From positions 38,003 through 102,002 of the forward strand of contig NW_019174044.1 in NCBI RefSeq assembly GCF_001642475.1: DNA of 64,000 nt. The letters run 5' to 3'. This DNA comes from Fonsecaea monophora (taxonomy: Eukaryota; Ascomycota; Eurotiomycetes; Chaetothyriales; Herpotrichiellaceae). Shown here in pieces: positions 20,901 through 33,081 of the stretch (positions within the stretch are counted from its first letter, which is position 1; each line of letters opens with the position of its first letter). The notes under the pieces were generated by a model that saw nothing but the letters and a program-made list of their open reading frames with translations, had not been told where the DNA came from and did not search any database. Position numbers and translations under genes: made by a program.

Positions 20901-23426
20901 ATGTCGAACTCCGCGACCGCCACCGAAGCAACCCCCTCCCCACGAGGAGCCCGCAGAGACGGGGCCAATCGCCCCAGTCAGCACAATCGTGCTGGATCCT
21001 ACGATCGAGACTCATTTGATAACCGAGGTAGAGGGGCTGGAAATCGAGGTTCTAGAGGTTCAAGAGGAGGCAGAGGAAGGGCTAGGGGACGGGGAAGAGA
21101 CGCCACATCTTCAACACCACTATCTCCAAGATCTGCAGCAGACACGACCTCTGGGAGACCGCCCGGAGGCGGCTTCGGTGCTCGCCTGTCCGAAGCTGCC
21201 TCACAAGTTGAAGGCGATTCAAGTGAACCTCATCCTCAAGAGAATGAAAATGAATCTGGACCGGCAGAAGAAGGGGAGTTGTGCTTCATCTGCGCCAGTC
21301 CTGTCGAGCATGTCTCTATTGCTCCGTGCAACCATCAAACATGTCACATTTGCTCCTTGAGGCTGAGGGCACTTTATAAGACACGAGCTTGTGCACACTG
21401 CAGAGTACGTCCTCCTTTGGCATGAAAATCAAGCAGCAAACTGACCAGTGTGCAGACGGAGGCACCTTTTGTAATCTTTACCGACAATGCAGAGAAACGT
21501 TACGAGGACTTCAAGGATGCTGAATTTGCCAAGATCGACGACAATTTGGGAATCAAATACGAAAAAGATATCATCCTGGAAGACACCATACTGTTGCTTC
21601 GATATAACTGTCCAGATAAGGATTGTGATGTTGCGTGCCTAGGATGGCCGGATCTGCACCGTCATGTCAGGAGCAAGCATGGAAAGGTAATGTGTGATTT
21701 ATGCACGAGAAACAAGAAAGTTTTCACCCATGAACACGACTTGTTCACGTTTGGCGAGTTGCGCAAGCACGAGAAGTTCGGCGACGATAACCCGGGAGCT
21801 GTCGACCAGTCTGGCTTTAAAGGACATCCTGAATGCGGTTTTTGCAAGCAACGATTCTATGGAGATGATGAACTTTATTCTCACTGTCGAGAGAAACATG
21901 AGAGGTGTCACATTTGTGATAGACGGAACGGCGGGAGGAATCCGCAGTACTACCTCAACTACCAAGAACTCGAAAAACATTTTGCGGCGGAACATTTTGT
22001 CTGTCTTGATGCCGAATGTCAAGCCAACAAGACGAACGTCTTCGAGTCGGAAATGGACCTCAAGGCGCATCAGCTCGCCGAACACCCAAATGGACTTTCT
22101 AAGGATGCTCGTAGGGATGCTCGTCTTGTCGATCTGTCCGGTTTTGCTCTTCGAGAGCCCTACCAACCAGCTCGAAGAGGAGATCGAGCGAATCGCGGCA
22201 CTGGAAGGGGTCGAGATCCAAATGCTGAACCACTACCAATATCAAGCGCTCAGCCACTTGGTCGTGCAGAGCTGGCGTATCAACGTCAACTGGCGATTCA
22301 AAGCTCTCAATCTGTCTCGAGTAGGAATTTTGGCGGCCAATTAACACAGACCACTCCCGTCACTCGCCGTCCGCCAGCGTCTCCACAACCGCCTTCATCA
22401 TTACCCACTGTCGAGAATCTCAGCGTTGAAGATAGGTCCACACCAGCTCCAGCCCTTACTCCTCAAGAACAAGCACGAGCTTTACGACACCAAGCAGTAA
22501 CTGACCGCGCCACTTCGCTTCTTAAGAACGATAAGACGAAGCTGTCCCAGTTTCGGACCCATGTCTCGGCCTACCGCAGCGGCACTAGCTCTGCGAACAA
22601 CCTCATTGATTCATTCTTCTCTCTGTTCGACTGTCCAAGTTCAGAACTGGGCAAGCTCGTCCGCGAGCTAGCAGATCTGTATGAAGATGAAACAAGGCGC
22701 CAGGATCTACTGCAGGCGTGGAATAACTGGCGCAGTATCAATGAAGATTACCCCAGCCTCCCCGGCCCAAGTGGCACTCTCCCAGGCGTCTCGACCGGGC
22801 CCGTAACTTCTGGCCGAAGGGTGTTAACATTAAAGAAAAGCACGGCCCAGTCCTCCCGCTCAGCGGTGTCAAGACAAGGTTCTTGGGGCAATGCCATAGC
22901 TCCGGGAATAAGTCAAGAACCATTTCCTGCCTTATCACGGGCAGCAGAGAAGAGCGCTTCGCGTGCTGGTACATCTCGAGCAATTCCTCCCTCGTGGACC
23001 ACTACCCGCGCGTCCACAGCTACCACCACTACTCCAAGCATCATACGCTCGGGAGTACCAACGACAGCGTCCACGCTCCGTCAGAACACAAACACACGTA
23101 ACCTCGCTCCTCCCCGACCCACAGAGGACGCCTTCCCCTCGTTGCCTGCTGCACCGAAACCAAACACTATGATGGCCGGCTTCAACACGCGGGGTTCAGT
23201 GAGATGGTTCGGGTCAGCTCCCGGATCAGGCACCACTACACCGGTGAATCCGTGGGGAAACGGAGGGCTCGCGCCCACACCAGCACAAGCACAGGCATCT
23301 GGAGCTGCCAGTGCAGGTCGCCCGGAAGGAATCGGCGACAACATCGACGATGGTGAAGGGGCTTCATCGGGGAGAAGAAAAGGAAAAAAGGGAAAAAAGG
23401 GAGAGACGTTATTTCATTTTGGATAG
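20901..23426 (+). CDS. HEL2: RING E3 ubiquitin ligase Hel2/ZNF598
   Basis: Two exons, 20901-21404 and 21456-23426, 824 residues. An N-terminal RG/RGG-rich stretch (about 40-65) suggests RNA binding. The RING finger (about 128-168) has C-x2-C, CNH, C-x2-C and a final C-x2-C cut by the intron right after HCR. Several C2H2-type zinc fingers follow (about 205-340), including CPDKDC...HRHVRSKH, CGFCKQRF and CHICDR. The rest is Ser/Pro/Thr-rich, ending in a Lys/Gly-rich tail. Hel2 detects collided ribosomes and ubiquitinates 40S proteins to start ribosome-associated quality control. The intron is 51 nt. The start ATG at 20901 lies six codons inside a slightly longer frame opened by TTG. Confidence 0.93.
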
Positions 23427-23861
23427 AAATCGTCAAAGAAAGCCCGAGGTAACATATTGATGAAGCAAAACGTCGCTGGCACGGCACGAGTTGTGGACCA
23501 CCTTTCCGCATCAGGGGAAAGTGAGACAGAACACGAGGCACTTTGCTCACTGGTTTTCGTGATCGCCCAGGCGGAGTAGTGGAACACACTGGACGATTGT
23601 CAAGTCACCAAGGGAAAATCGTGGCGACAATATGAACAAATGAGAATGTATGTTCCATCTCAAGGCAGTACAAGCACGAGCGTCATATTGCAGGAACGAG
23701 ATTCAAGGTTGAAATCCAGCTCTCACCCCAATCCTGTGTTCTTTGTTGTCTCAGCTGGCCCTTGGCTACCTGCATGTTCAGTCTGTAGCTCTGGCACAAG
23801 TGGATAGTTGATTGCATGTTTCTGTGTCAGTCCCTTGGTTCTTCGCCCAGTCAGCGGCCTT
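23427..23861. other. convergent intergenic region
   Basis: This lies between the stops of Hel2 and the RRM-like gene. No feature was recognised. Confidence 0.5.
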
Positions 23862-26482
23862 TCAATGACCCATTGCCTCGCCCTTGACGTACGGGGCGCA
23901 CGTATAATCAACATCGTACTGAAGGTTGCCATTCCAGAACTCTCCGTCTCTCTCCAACTGATCCATTATTCTGATGGCACTCTTGACATCGGTGAATTCG
24001 ATCGATACACAGCCATCTGGTGTGTAGCTGTACTCGACGACGTGTTGAGCATAAGGTGGCTTGATCTTGTATGGAATCATGTTGTAGGTGTATTCGTCTA
24101 TGTTGCTGATGAGGATGATTCGGGATGCAGCAGCCTTGCCAAAAATGTTTCGTTCAAGCTCATCGTTTCGGGGATAGGTTGGATCTGTTGGCATCCAGCA
24201 GCGAACAGCAACTCCCTTTATCTTAAACCACTTCGAGTCAGTGGCTTCGCCTGGTACAGCTTCTTGATGTTTGATCATGTTGTGTGCAGATTCCTCATAA
24301 TTGAAGACGACTCGAGCAGTCATGAAGGTTGTGACTTTACCGATACGTGGAAATAGTTGGATGGACTCCAGGGAACCACCCTTGACAATGCTCAGCACCT
24401 CCGGCAAGGTACTCCCGACTGGAATCTCGTCGATCATTACAGTGCGATAAGCGTCTGAGGTCCCAGCTGCGTCCTCGGGAAGGTAACGCACTGGATGGTC
24501 CATGAACGGGCTGTTTTGGCGCCAGGAAATCCCACATTCCCCGAGGGCTTGCCGCTTTTCTTGCTCACTTTCAAAGACAGGATTGTCTCTGTTGATCAAC
24601 CATTTCGGCTCCCCGCGAAGGTTGTCACCGACCTGTACCGTGATGCGACATTGTGACTGAGCTGCGGCAGGAGAAACCACGTTGTTGGCTAGCTGATCAT
24701 CGTGATCACCAGTGAGAGACGACGATGGGCGAAGCTTGCCATAGGACTCATTGTTCGAGGGCTTACTTGGTGAGTCCTGAAGCAGGAACGCCTCACCTTT
24801 TGTTAGGCCTACACCGTTTGACTATGGACGGTTAGTAACTCTTGACGGTAGTAATATTGAACAGACCTTTTCCTCCAGGGCCTGCGCCTTTGGATCAGTA
24901 GGTTTTTGCCCGTACTTTGCAATGAATGCTGCAGGCTGAGTCGTGAGTTAGTGTAAGCTTCCTACTCAAGATCAGCGACACGAGACTCACCAGCTCAAGG
25001 ACGGGGTTTTGCGCAGTCTGCCATTATCAGTTGACACTCATCGAGGACGCTTGCATCCTACATCTCACTTACCAGAAGGCGAACTTGATTTAGGCTGACC
25101 GTTGTAGCTTCCAGTCGTCGTTGAATATCATCTGAAGCGTTAACGGTGGTTTCCTTCTTTGATGCCTGCATGTTGCGCTTCGCTTCAACTTCTTCCTTCT
25201 CCATGACTTCTCCGACTGACTCTGGGGAGATATCGATGAGCTTGGCGATACCAGGACGACGTCTGGCAGGAGTCGCTGGGGGATTGCCGTCTTCTCCGTT
25301 GTCCTCGATCGAGAAGTGCTTGCGAAGAGTGCGCCGTAAAATAGAATCGGCAGAGTCGTCAAAAGTTGGCTTTTTTAGCAGGTCCAGATTGTAGAGCTGT
25401 GCATCATCAACGACATCGCCAGACGGAGGGACCGTCACATCAACAGCGTTCTCCTTGGCTGACAAACAATTTCCGGAACGTTCTTCTCCTGCATGTTGTT
25501 CCATTTCTTTACGCCCATGTCGACCCTTGGCGGCGTCTTTGACCTTCTGATATTCACGGTAAAACTCCCTTAAAGCTACCTCCTCGTCCTCCTCCGATGG
25601 CTCGGTCTTTTGCCGTTCCTTGGTAGTATCTCCACGACCCTTACTTGCGTTGTATTTGATTATGGCTCCTAGGGTGTTGATCGTGGTTGTCATGCTCGCA
25701 ATCTGTCGTCTGCTTTTCTCGAGCTCATCTTCCACCTCAACGCGCTGCTTAATCTGTTCGACCAAAGCCGCTTTGGTCACATTGTGAGCTTGCTGCTCAT
25801 TTGTGAGGGCCACAAATAACGTTTGACTGAAAGAAGTTGAGTCGGATGGGTTCTGGCTGGCGAACACCCCTGCTGCTGTGAATGTGGTGGATGTCGGATC
25901 CATCACTGGATTTGGACCCTGGGATGACAGCACTTCTGAGAACTGCACACAATCAGCAAAACTAAGACAAAGACAGCCAGGTACTGAATGCAACTCTGAA
26001 TGCACACTTACGTTCAAGGTGTTATTTTGTTGGTGTCGCCTCACGGTTGCACCGGGTTCCTGCTGTAACTGAATAACGGAGAGCTTCTTTGTCGGGCTTG
26101 CAGCACCCTCGACAGCAGAACGCAGAGCTGCAGGACCAAGTCGCAGGCGGGAGTCACCAAGGTCGGGCTGGATGTGTTTGTTAAAGAAGTTTGCATCGGC
26201 CAGAGAGGATGTTGGGAGTGAAACAGACTTTCCAGGTGACTTGTCAGTGAAGGCATTGGGTTTGTCCGTTGAAGAGCCTGCCGTAAGAGGTGCTGCACCA
26301 TGATACAGCCTCCGGCAAAGCTGCTGTTCCAGGTAGACCTTTGCCGAGTGGGTGAGGTTCGAAATATTGCTGACAGGATCGACAGGAGTGAACTTGAAGC
26401 TGCCCAGCTGCGACTGGTTGAGGTCTTGACGCTCCATTGGTGGATACTTGAAAAGCCGCTCAACTGTCTTGTTCAGAGCCAT
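23862..26482 (-). CDS. RRM-like protein of unknown function, five exons
   Basis: Exons on the minus strand: 26012-26482, 25073-25942, 24991-25017 (27 nt), 24867-24935 and 23862-24821; 798 residues. Every exon is a multiple of three and every intron is phase 0. The N-terminal half is low-complexity with a coiled coil around residues 225-300. The C-terminal third has two segments that look like RRM folds: one with VMIDEIPVGSTLPEVLSIV and RVVFNYEESAHNMI, the second with RIILISNIDEYTYNMI and VSIEFTDVKSAIRIMDQL. The first intron (25943-26011, 69 nt) has GTAAGT and GCAG ends, yet contains no in-frame stop. The protein probably binds RNA. I know of no named homologue. Confidence 0.75.
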
Positions 26483-28000
26483 GGCAAGCTGCTGCTATGA
26501 AAGCGAAGACGAAGCACATGGGACGAGGAAAAAGAAGAGGATCGAGGGATAATGCTCAACCCGATGAAGCCAGCATCTGGGAGAGCAGGTGCTGAGCACC
26601 AAACGGCAAGGTTCGAGAAATGTTGAGCGAACAGCGGAAAGAGCAGCCTTGTCCGCACAGCTTCATTATTGCACCGCAAAAAAAAAAAGTCTTGTTAACA
26701 AGAAGTCTTCACTTACCAGTACCTCCTCCCGCCCATCGAGGATAGTTTGAGTGATCTCCTTGCATCGAAAACCCCTCTGGCATCATCTCCTTTCCCAAAG
26801 CCACGTTTCGTCAAATTTCGTCAAATTTCGCCATGCCCCTCGGTTGGAGCCATGGGGCATGAGGCTTCAGAACATCACCGAACCTATTGCTTCCCAGCAT
26901 TTACAAGTTTATTGGGCCCGGCGCCGCATTTGCTGCTCACAGCGAATCTGGCAGGGAAATATCAATGTCCTCGTAGATTGAACCCATCGAACTATCGCCT
27001 GCACCGGAAGCTCCCTCGTCTGCGAAACCAAAGCTAAAGGGAACCTCATACCCGAGAGACCAACCAAGCAGCTCATGACTTTAGCAGCTCATGAGCCGGG
27101 GTGACAGTGTCAATAAGACAAGAGATGGTGGTGCAAATAAGATCGGGATTCTTCTCCAGAGGCCGATGCTCATATGTTCTGGAACTTGCGGTAAAGAACA
27201 CCGGTTGCCCGTGTCCACAAATGCCGATGGTTTCACAAGACTTGCATGAGAAGATCAGGCGACGTGACACTGGGCCACCCTCCCGTTCAACCGAAAGTCG
27301 CTGAAGCACATGAGATCACCCCCTCGAGCGAATCATCTGTTCCACAACTGTCCATCTTCCGCCTGAATGGTTAAGCGGAGCGAGAGGTTACAAGCATCAG
27401 AGTCGCAGCGGCCTTGTTGCCCTGCAATGAGTGTGGCAACATCGAGGGTGCTGACAAGCCCACATCGTCCACCCGGCGAATGACCGTTGGACTCCCGCCT
27501 TGCCTTGGCTGACAACATCCACCAGTCGCGGGGAGCTTCTAAAGCTTAGAAGCCAGTGAGTGCTTGATTCAGTATCTTCTAGCGCGTCTTGGGCGCGGGA
27601 AGCTTAGAATGACTCTGATGCTGTTTATCCTACGATCGACGTCAATGGCTGGTTCACATTTGGTCGGGGATCCACACCACGATCAACGCATATCCATCAA
27701 CCACGTTCTTTTCCTCCACGAGTCAACTGCTCCCAGCCGTCAATCACGGAACTAGGACATCATGATGATTGCATCTCTCCTCTTTCTGAACCAGGATATC
27801 TACCCCGGACCGCCCCCTGCGGGTTGTCCATCGGTAAGCGGTCGCCCTCCGTTGCTCCAGATTAAAAATATCCTTTGGTACAGTCTGTGCGACCCGTCCG
27901 TCCCTTTCCTTTATTATTTTGGACAAAATCGTCTATATATACCGTGTATCTGTTCCCGTCGTCTTTCTCCACACCAAGTATCTGTTTGCAGCTCACGACC
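26483..28000. promoter_or_regulatory. long divergent intergenic region upstream of the MFS transporter
   Basis: 1.5 kb with no supported gene. It contains two short direct repeats, GTCAAATTTC twice near 26809-26828 and GCAGCTCATGA twice near 27069-27092, and an A-run near 26679-26688. The length suits a regulated transporter promoter, but no factor site was identified. Confidence 0.45.
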
Positions 28001-30001
28001 ATGGAAAAAACCGATCCCAAGGTCTCCGATTCCGACGATGCTCGTTCTCCTTCAGAGAATGAGAAACATGTCGAAAGCGGTGTTCCCGTTGATGTCATCG
28101 CCGTGCCAGATCCAGATGAAGGTCTGAGTGAAGAAGAGCGAAAGCGTATTGTATGCAATACATGATCTTGCCGACTGACAGATGAACTGATAGTCTACAG
28201 GACCGCAAACTGCTCTGGAAACTCGACATCCAGCTAATCCCATGGCTTTGCTTACTCTACCTGATTTCCTTCTTGGATCGAACCAATATTGGAAACGCCA
28301 AGATCGACGGGCTTCAAGAAGACTTGGACCTGACCAACAACGAATACAATGATACCTTGACCATCTTCTTCATCTCGTATTCGCTGTTCGAGCCTCTGAC
28401 ACAGATTTTGTTGAAACGATTCCGGCCCTCTATTTTCCTCCCTACGATCATGATTCTATGGGGTAAGTAGGTTGGATATAGGCAAAGATTCATTGTCTCC
28501 ATTGTCTCCGTTGTCTTTCGGGGTTCCGTCCCAATCTGAGCCCTACTGATCAAAATTCTCAATCTCCAGGTATCTGTATGACCACAATGGGTCTCGTTCA
28601 CAACTTTTCCGGTCTCATGGCAGCGCGATGGTTCCTCGGTTTAACTGAAGCTGGCCTTTTCCCTGGTAAACCAAATGCTCGAGTTGCTCAAGATTCTCTC
28701 TGACCTCACAACAGGCGTCAATTACTACCTATCCTGTTGGTACAAGCGCTCTGAGTTCGGTATTCGAGCGGCCGTCTTCTTCTCGGCGGCAGCCCTCGCT
28801 GGTTCATTTGGCGGCTTGTTAGCTGCAGCTATTGTCCAGATGGATGGCGTCGGAGGCAAGCCGGGCTGGGCATGGATCTTTATCCTTGAAGGTCTTGCAA
28901 CGATCATCGTTGCTGGACTGTCATATTTCATGGCAAGTTTCATGGCGTCAGTCTAAGGAGGACGCTCACAGCTGATACATTGTAGGTCCACGACTTCCCC
29001 GACGAAGCCAAATTTCTCAGTGACGATGATCGGCGTCGAGTGATCCGGCGCCTAAAACTTGACAAACAATCCAGCGCCGAGCATGAAGAATTCAGGATGC
29101 AGTATTTCTGGGCCGCGACCAAAGACTGGAAGACCTGGACTGGTGCCCTTATATATATGGGCTGTGACGGCGCGCTCTATGCATTTTCTCTCTTTTTGCC
29201 CACAATTATTCAGCAAATGGGTTACAAGAGTATACACGCGCAATTGCTTAGCGTGCCACCTTATGCTGTGGCCGCGGTGGTTACGATTACTGTCGGGTTT
29301 GTTGCGGATCGGACCGGGAAGAGAGGTTTGTCTCCTTTTTTCCTACTGCCTGTGTCCATTCTCCAATGAGAGGCCCTTTCGCTGACGCTACAATCAGGCT
29401 ACTGCAATATGGTCATGTCCTTGTTCGGCATAGTAGGTTTCGCCATGCTTCTGGGCTCGGGAGTACCGCACGTTCAATACGCGGGCACTTTCTTGGGCGC
29501 CATGGGAATATATCCGTGCATTCCGAATACGATCACTTGGACGGCGAACAACGTCGAAGGGGTATACAAACGAGGAATTGCCTTGGGTTTCGTAATTGGA
29601 TGGGGTAACCTGAACGGTATGTGAAATGGCGTCCCCGCCAATTTCCCTCTGCACATTGGATCCTCTGTCTCCCTCTACAGAGGTATCCCAGAGCGTTACT
29701 ATCTTGCTCCACAGTATTGAGAGTTACTTCAAGGTACAAATTCTGACAACGTTGGATAGGAATCATGTCTAGCAACGTCTACCGTGCAGAAGACAAGCCG
29801 CGATTCAAGCCAGGCCACGCCGTGGTTCTCGTCTACGAAGCTCTCTTTCTTCTAGGCGGCAGCATCCTTCAGCATATCCTATTGAGAAGAGAGAATGCCA
29901 AGCGCAGGGCGGGCGAAAGAGATGTGTGGATACAGGGCAAGAACGAGGAGGAGATTGATAAGTTAGGGGACCTGAGGCCAGATTTCATCTACACTCTTTA
30001 A
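28001..30001 (+). CDS. MFS transporter, anion:cation symporter family
   Basis: Seven exons: 28001-28150, 28201-28462, 28570-28665, 28715-28932, 28986-29325, 29398-29616 and 29760-30001; 508 residues. Twelve transmembrane helices are expected. TM1 carries the family signature WLCLLYLISFLDRTNIGNAKI, and the loop after TM2 lies in the conserved position. Family members include Tna1 (nicotinate) and Dal5 (allantoate) and move organic anions with protons across the plasma membrane; the substrate here is unknown. Intron 4 (28933-28985) appears to use a GC donor (ATG|GCAAGT). The other six introns are GT-AG. The cytosolic N-terminus is acidic and Ser-rich. Confidence 0.92.
28933..28985 (+). other. 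GC-AG intron in the MFS gene
   Basis: The donor reads ATG|GCAAGTTT and the acceptor TGTAG|GTCCAC, joining YFM to VHDFPDEAKF, which is the order seen across the family. The nearby GT dinucleotides either break the frame or insert extra residues. Confidence 0.75.
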
Positions 30002-30792
30002 AAGCACAGACGGAGCCGGTGGAGATAACAGTGGGGTTTTGATGAGAACTTTGGGGGGTAGCAAGAAGAGGGCAACTTCGAGTGTCGTGTGAGCAGGAGG
30101 GACACCAGTACACCATTTGTCGCAAGCAAAGATTTGGATCGAAGGATACTAGCCAGAGGACCATCCGAGTGCGATTCGGATTCTGCTCCAGGAGGGTAAA
30201 CGGAACAAACTGTGCCAGGGCAGGTATTGCCATGACAAGCAACCACAAAGCGAGTACCAGCAATCTCCAGCATGTAGTTAAGAATAGCATTTCCGTGCTC
30301 CGAACCCGGTTTTTAGTTCTCTCACATTGCGCCCGGCGGAACGGCTCTATTGGCGGTGGAACGGGATGTGCTTTAGCTAGGAAATCCTTCTGCGGCACGC
30401 AAGTATGCACCTATGTACATAGATAGCACGAACCGCCATGACTTATTCAGGAAACTCGATCTTGTTGTTCTTGAGCGAGTGGCGGAACCGGAACGGGCCG
30501 CATGATCCAGCCAACCTTGCCCATCAATGTGCGATCGACACCCATTCTGGGCACTACACTCCATCTCTAATCTCCATTGCGCCACAGGTCGGTCACCACA
30601 ACAATCCACGGCATGGAGACCATTCTCTCTCTCTCTCTCTCTATCGAGTAGGTTGTTGTGATATTCTTTCCTTCTTGATGCGGACGGTTGCAAAACACAA
30701 TCTGCAGGGTCCCGAGGTTGTTCTGTCGGCACTGTTTCTCACCAATCGTTACATCACTTCGTAGTCGTCTCTTCGTGCCGTGTGAACCCGTA
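30002..30792. other. convergent intergenic region
   Basis: Between the MFS stop and the end of the NEDD8-protease gene. It contains a TC microsatellite (30624-30642). No gene was supported. Confidence 0.45.
30624..30642. repeat. (TC)n microsatellite
   Basis: About nine consecutive TC dinucleotides on the plus strand in the intergenic region between the transporter and the NEDD8 protease. Confidence 0.95.
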
Positions 30793-32001
30793 TCAGGACC
30801 AATTTGTGGGTTCGTTGCTCTTTGATCTCACGCGTGGTGAATCTATGCGGGGTGGTGACTTGGACTTTCGGCCTGGGTGAGGGGAGTTGCTGATGCTGCA
30901 ACAAGTTGTTAGCCATCAGCTTCCCCATATCTGGCCCAGGTGTAATGGTGAAAGTGGAATCACACTTGACAAGGCATAAGGCAGAACACGGCTAGGACTT
31001 ACGATCTTCTTCTCTCGCCCTCTCTGCGGAACTCCTCGATGATGGATAGCATCTCCTTCCTGCCGGCCGAAGCATCAACCCTTCTGTCACCCAGACTCAT
31101 GCTAACCTTCGCATCTGTTCTGACCATCAGAAGTCTCTTGAGAAGTAGATGCCTCATGTTAAGACAGACAAACACCCCACAATCGCTCGAGTTATCCTGC
31201 AAGGGCGAGTCGGTCAATTGGATGAACCGAAGAGGTTTGTTGATCAATCGAGAGAGCTTTTGGGTAACGTAGTGCGCCTCATGCTGGTTGCCGGGGGGCA
31301 TGCTGTCATAATGGAAGGCGACGCCATCAACAATGGAGACCAACAGCAGTGACCAATGAGTGCCGCCTTCAGCAATGGAGGCTGAGTGGTTGTCGTTGAT
31401 GGGGAGGAAGATATGTGAGACGTTGGTGAAGTCGGGGAGAGCGTCCTAGAAGGCAGTTCAGCGTGATAAGAGAGATCGCAGGGAGATGAAAGGCCAACGG
31501 CAGAAATACCTTGATCGTCCGAGGATCTGGGGTCTGCATGAGCATGAAGGACATGGTAGGGCGGAGGAGGACAATATGCGAATGTTTGTAGTGAGTGAGG
31601 TACTCTCGCTCCAGATACCTTGTAGAGAATGCTCGTTAGGTCTTATATCTCTCTCAGGTGAAGTGTGGAATGTGCCTACTCTTCCCAAAATGAGATGACC
31701 TGTACAGACACCAAAGTCGTCAGCCTGACCAGCCTCAGTATCGTTGTGAGGGATATCATCATACATTGTCCGTCAACCAGTCATTCTTCAACACTGATAT
31801 GTCTTCTCTTGTCACTGTATCCTCTCTTCGTCTCAGTACAATGTTCTCTGCCATGGAAAAACCCAGTCGGGGACAGGTATGGGGACGAAGGGATACCGAC
31901 ATCGGACATCGTAGTCTGTTTGACTATGGTCAGCATGGAATATGTGAAGAAGATCGGAATCACCCACAGCTCAAGTACGCATCTTCAGGGGCAAGCTTCA
32001 T
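30793..32001 (-). CDS. denA: NEDD8-specific cysteine protease (DenA/SENP8-like, Ulp1 family)
   Basis: Six exons on the minus strand: 31964-32001, 31765-31825, 31680-31699 (20 nt), 31510-31618, 31003-31445 and 30793-30895; 257 residues. The C48 catalytic set is complete: His106 (GGTHWSLLLV), Asp123 (HYDSM), Gln159 and Cys165 (NSSDCGVFVC). The N-terminal order LSC..REDISVL..WLTDNVI matches human SENP8 LSY..QSDVSLL..WLNDHII, which supports the short first exon. DenA processes the NEDD8 precursor and removes NEDD8 from cullins and other proteins. Two choices are uncertain. An alternative ATG at 31854 would give a different N-terminus. The last donor GTAAGT overlaps a TAA at 31001-30999, so without that splice the protein would end there. 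Confidence 0.85.
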
Positions 32002-33081
32002 GTTCAAAAGGTGTCAGTCAACTCATACCACCACTACTCGCTGTGACGCATTTGAGGAGCGGCAACGATATGCTGCCATGGTGGGGGTTGAGACCGCGCA
32101 CGAGTGCGAAGCATGATGTCTTTGTCAGCGCACCTACCGATCTGCCAAATGCTCGGCTCATTCGCCCTCCAAATGGATGGAGATCAGGCATCGTGGTCGA
32201 CCTTTCGGTTGTCTGCGCAAGGCGTACCAAGGAATGAATAGAGGTCGTGCGAGAAGAGTGAGACTGTAGAGGCGGGATGGATGAGAGCTTCGCCGCGCTC
32301 ACCAGTCAGTGCCAGCTTGATGATGGTTCATACTGAAGCCAAGGCAGGGACAAATAAAAGGGTCTATATAGTGACTCCAACAAATGCCTTGTGCATTGAG
32401 CGCCTCTCGCGGTCAAAATGTTTGTTCGGCGACGAGGAGTGTAGCCCCGTTCCACCACCTTCTGCACAGTCCCTTGTAGACGTGTGTGCAGATTGGTTAT
32501 ACGTCACCTCCGACTGCACAGCCACCACAGCCTCAACCTCGCCAGGCTCCCGCACCCAATAAATCGAGCCCATACGCATACATCGTTTACGAAGAGTTCA
32601 TACAGTCTACCTTGGGACGGAGCAAGCAGGCTGTCGGCATCTTTCAAACTGTGCTTTTCATATTCTCTCTTCGGTGAAGAGCGTGTCCAACTACAAGGTT
32701 CCCTCGACCCTGACAACCCCAGCTGCCTTCCATCAAGTCATGGCCTATTTTCCGGTAATACTGTACAATTGCTCCCCACCTTTTTGCTTTTGTGGTACAT
32801 GTGAACACCGACCGCCCCTTAGAACCGCTCGAACGCTAGAAAGACAAACAAACTAGAAGATAGAAAAGCCCATCCTTGACCCAGGCCAAAACCGGAAATC
32901 GTCCAGCCACGCCCCGTATCGGTTAAAATACACAAGCATGTTCTTATAGAGGTCCCAGATGGTCTCCCATGAGGCAAGAATAACGGCCTGCGTGCATTGA
33001 GTCAATGATCCATGTATGCTCTGAGTCGCCTTATCCAAGATCCTGCCTTGAGATAGAAAACTGTGTGCCTCCATCACCACT
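32002..33081. other. intergenic region upstream of the NEDD8 protease
   Basis: 1.1 kb between the protease start and the Rho GEF stop, both genes on the minus strand. It probably holds the protease promoter and the GEF 3' UTR. Only shadow ORFs were found. Confidence 0.45.

Noticed and set aside
28001..30001. A secondary-metabolite or detoxification cluster around the MFS gene
   Set aside because: Neighbours are housekeeping genes; there is no PKS, NRPS, P450 or cluster regulator nearby.
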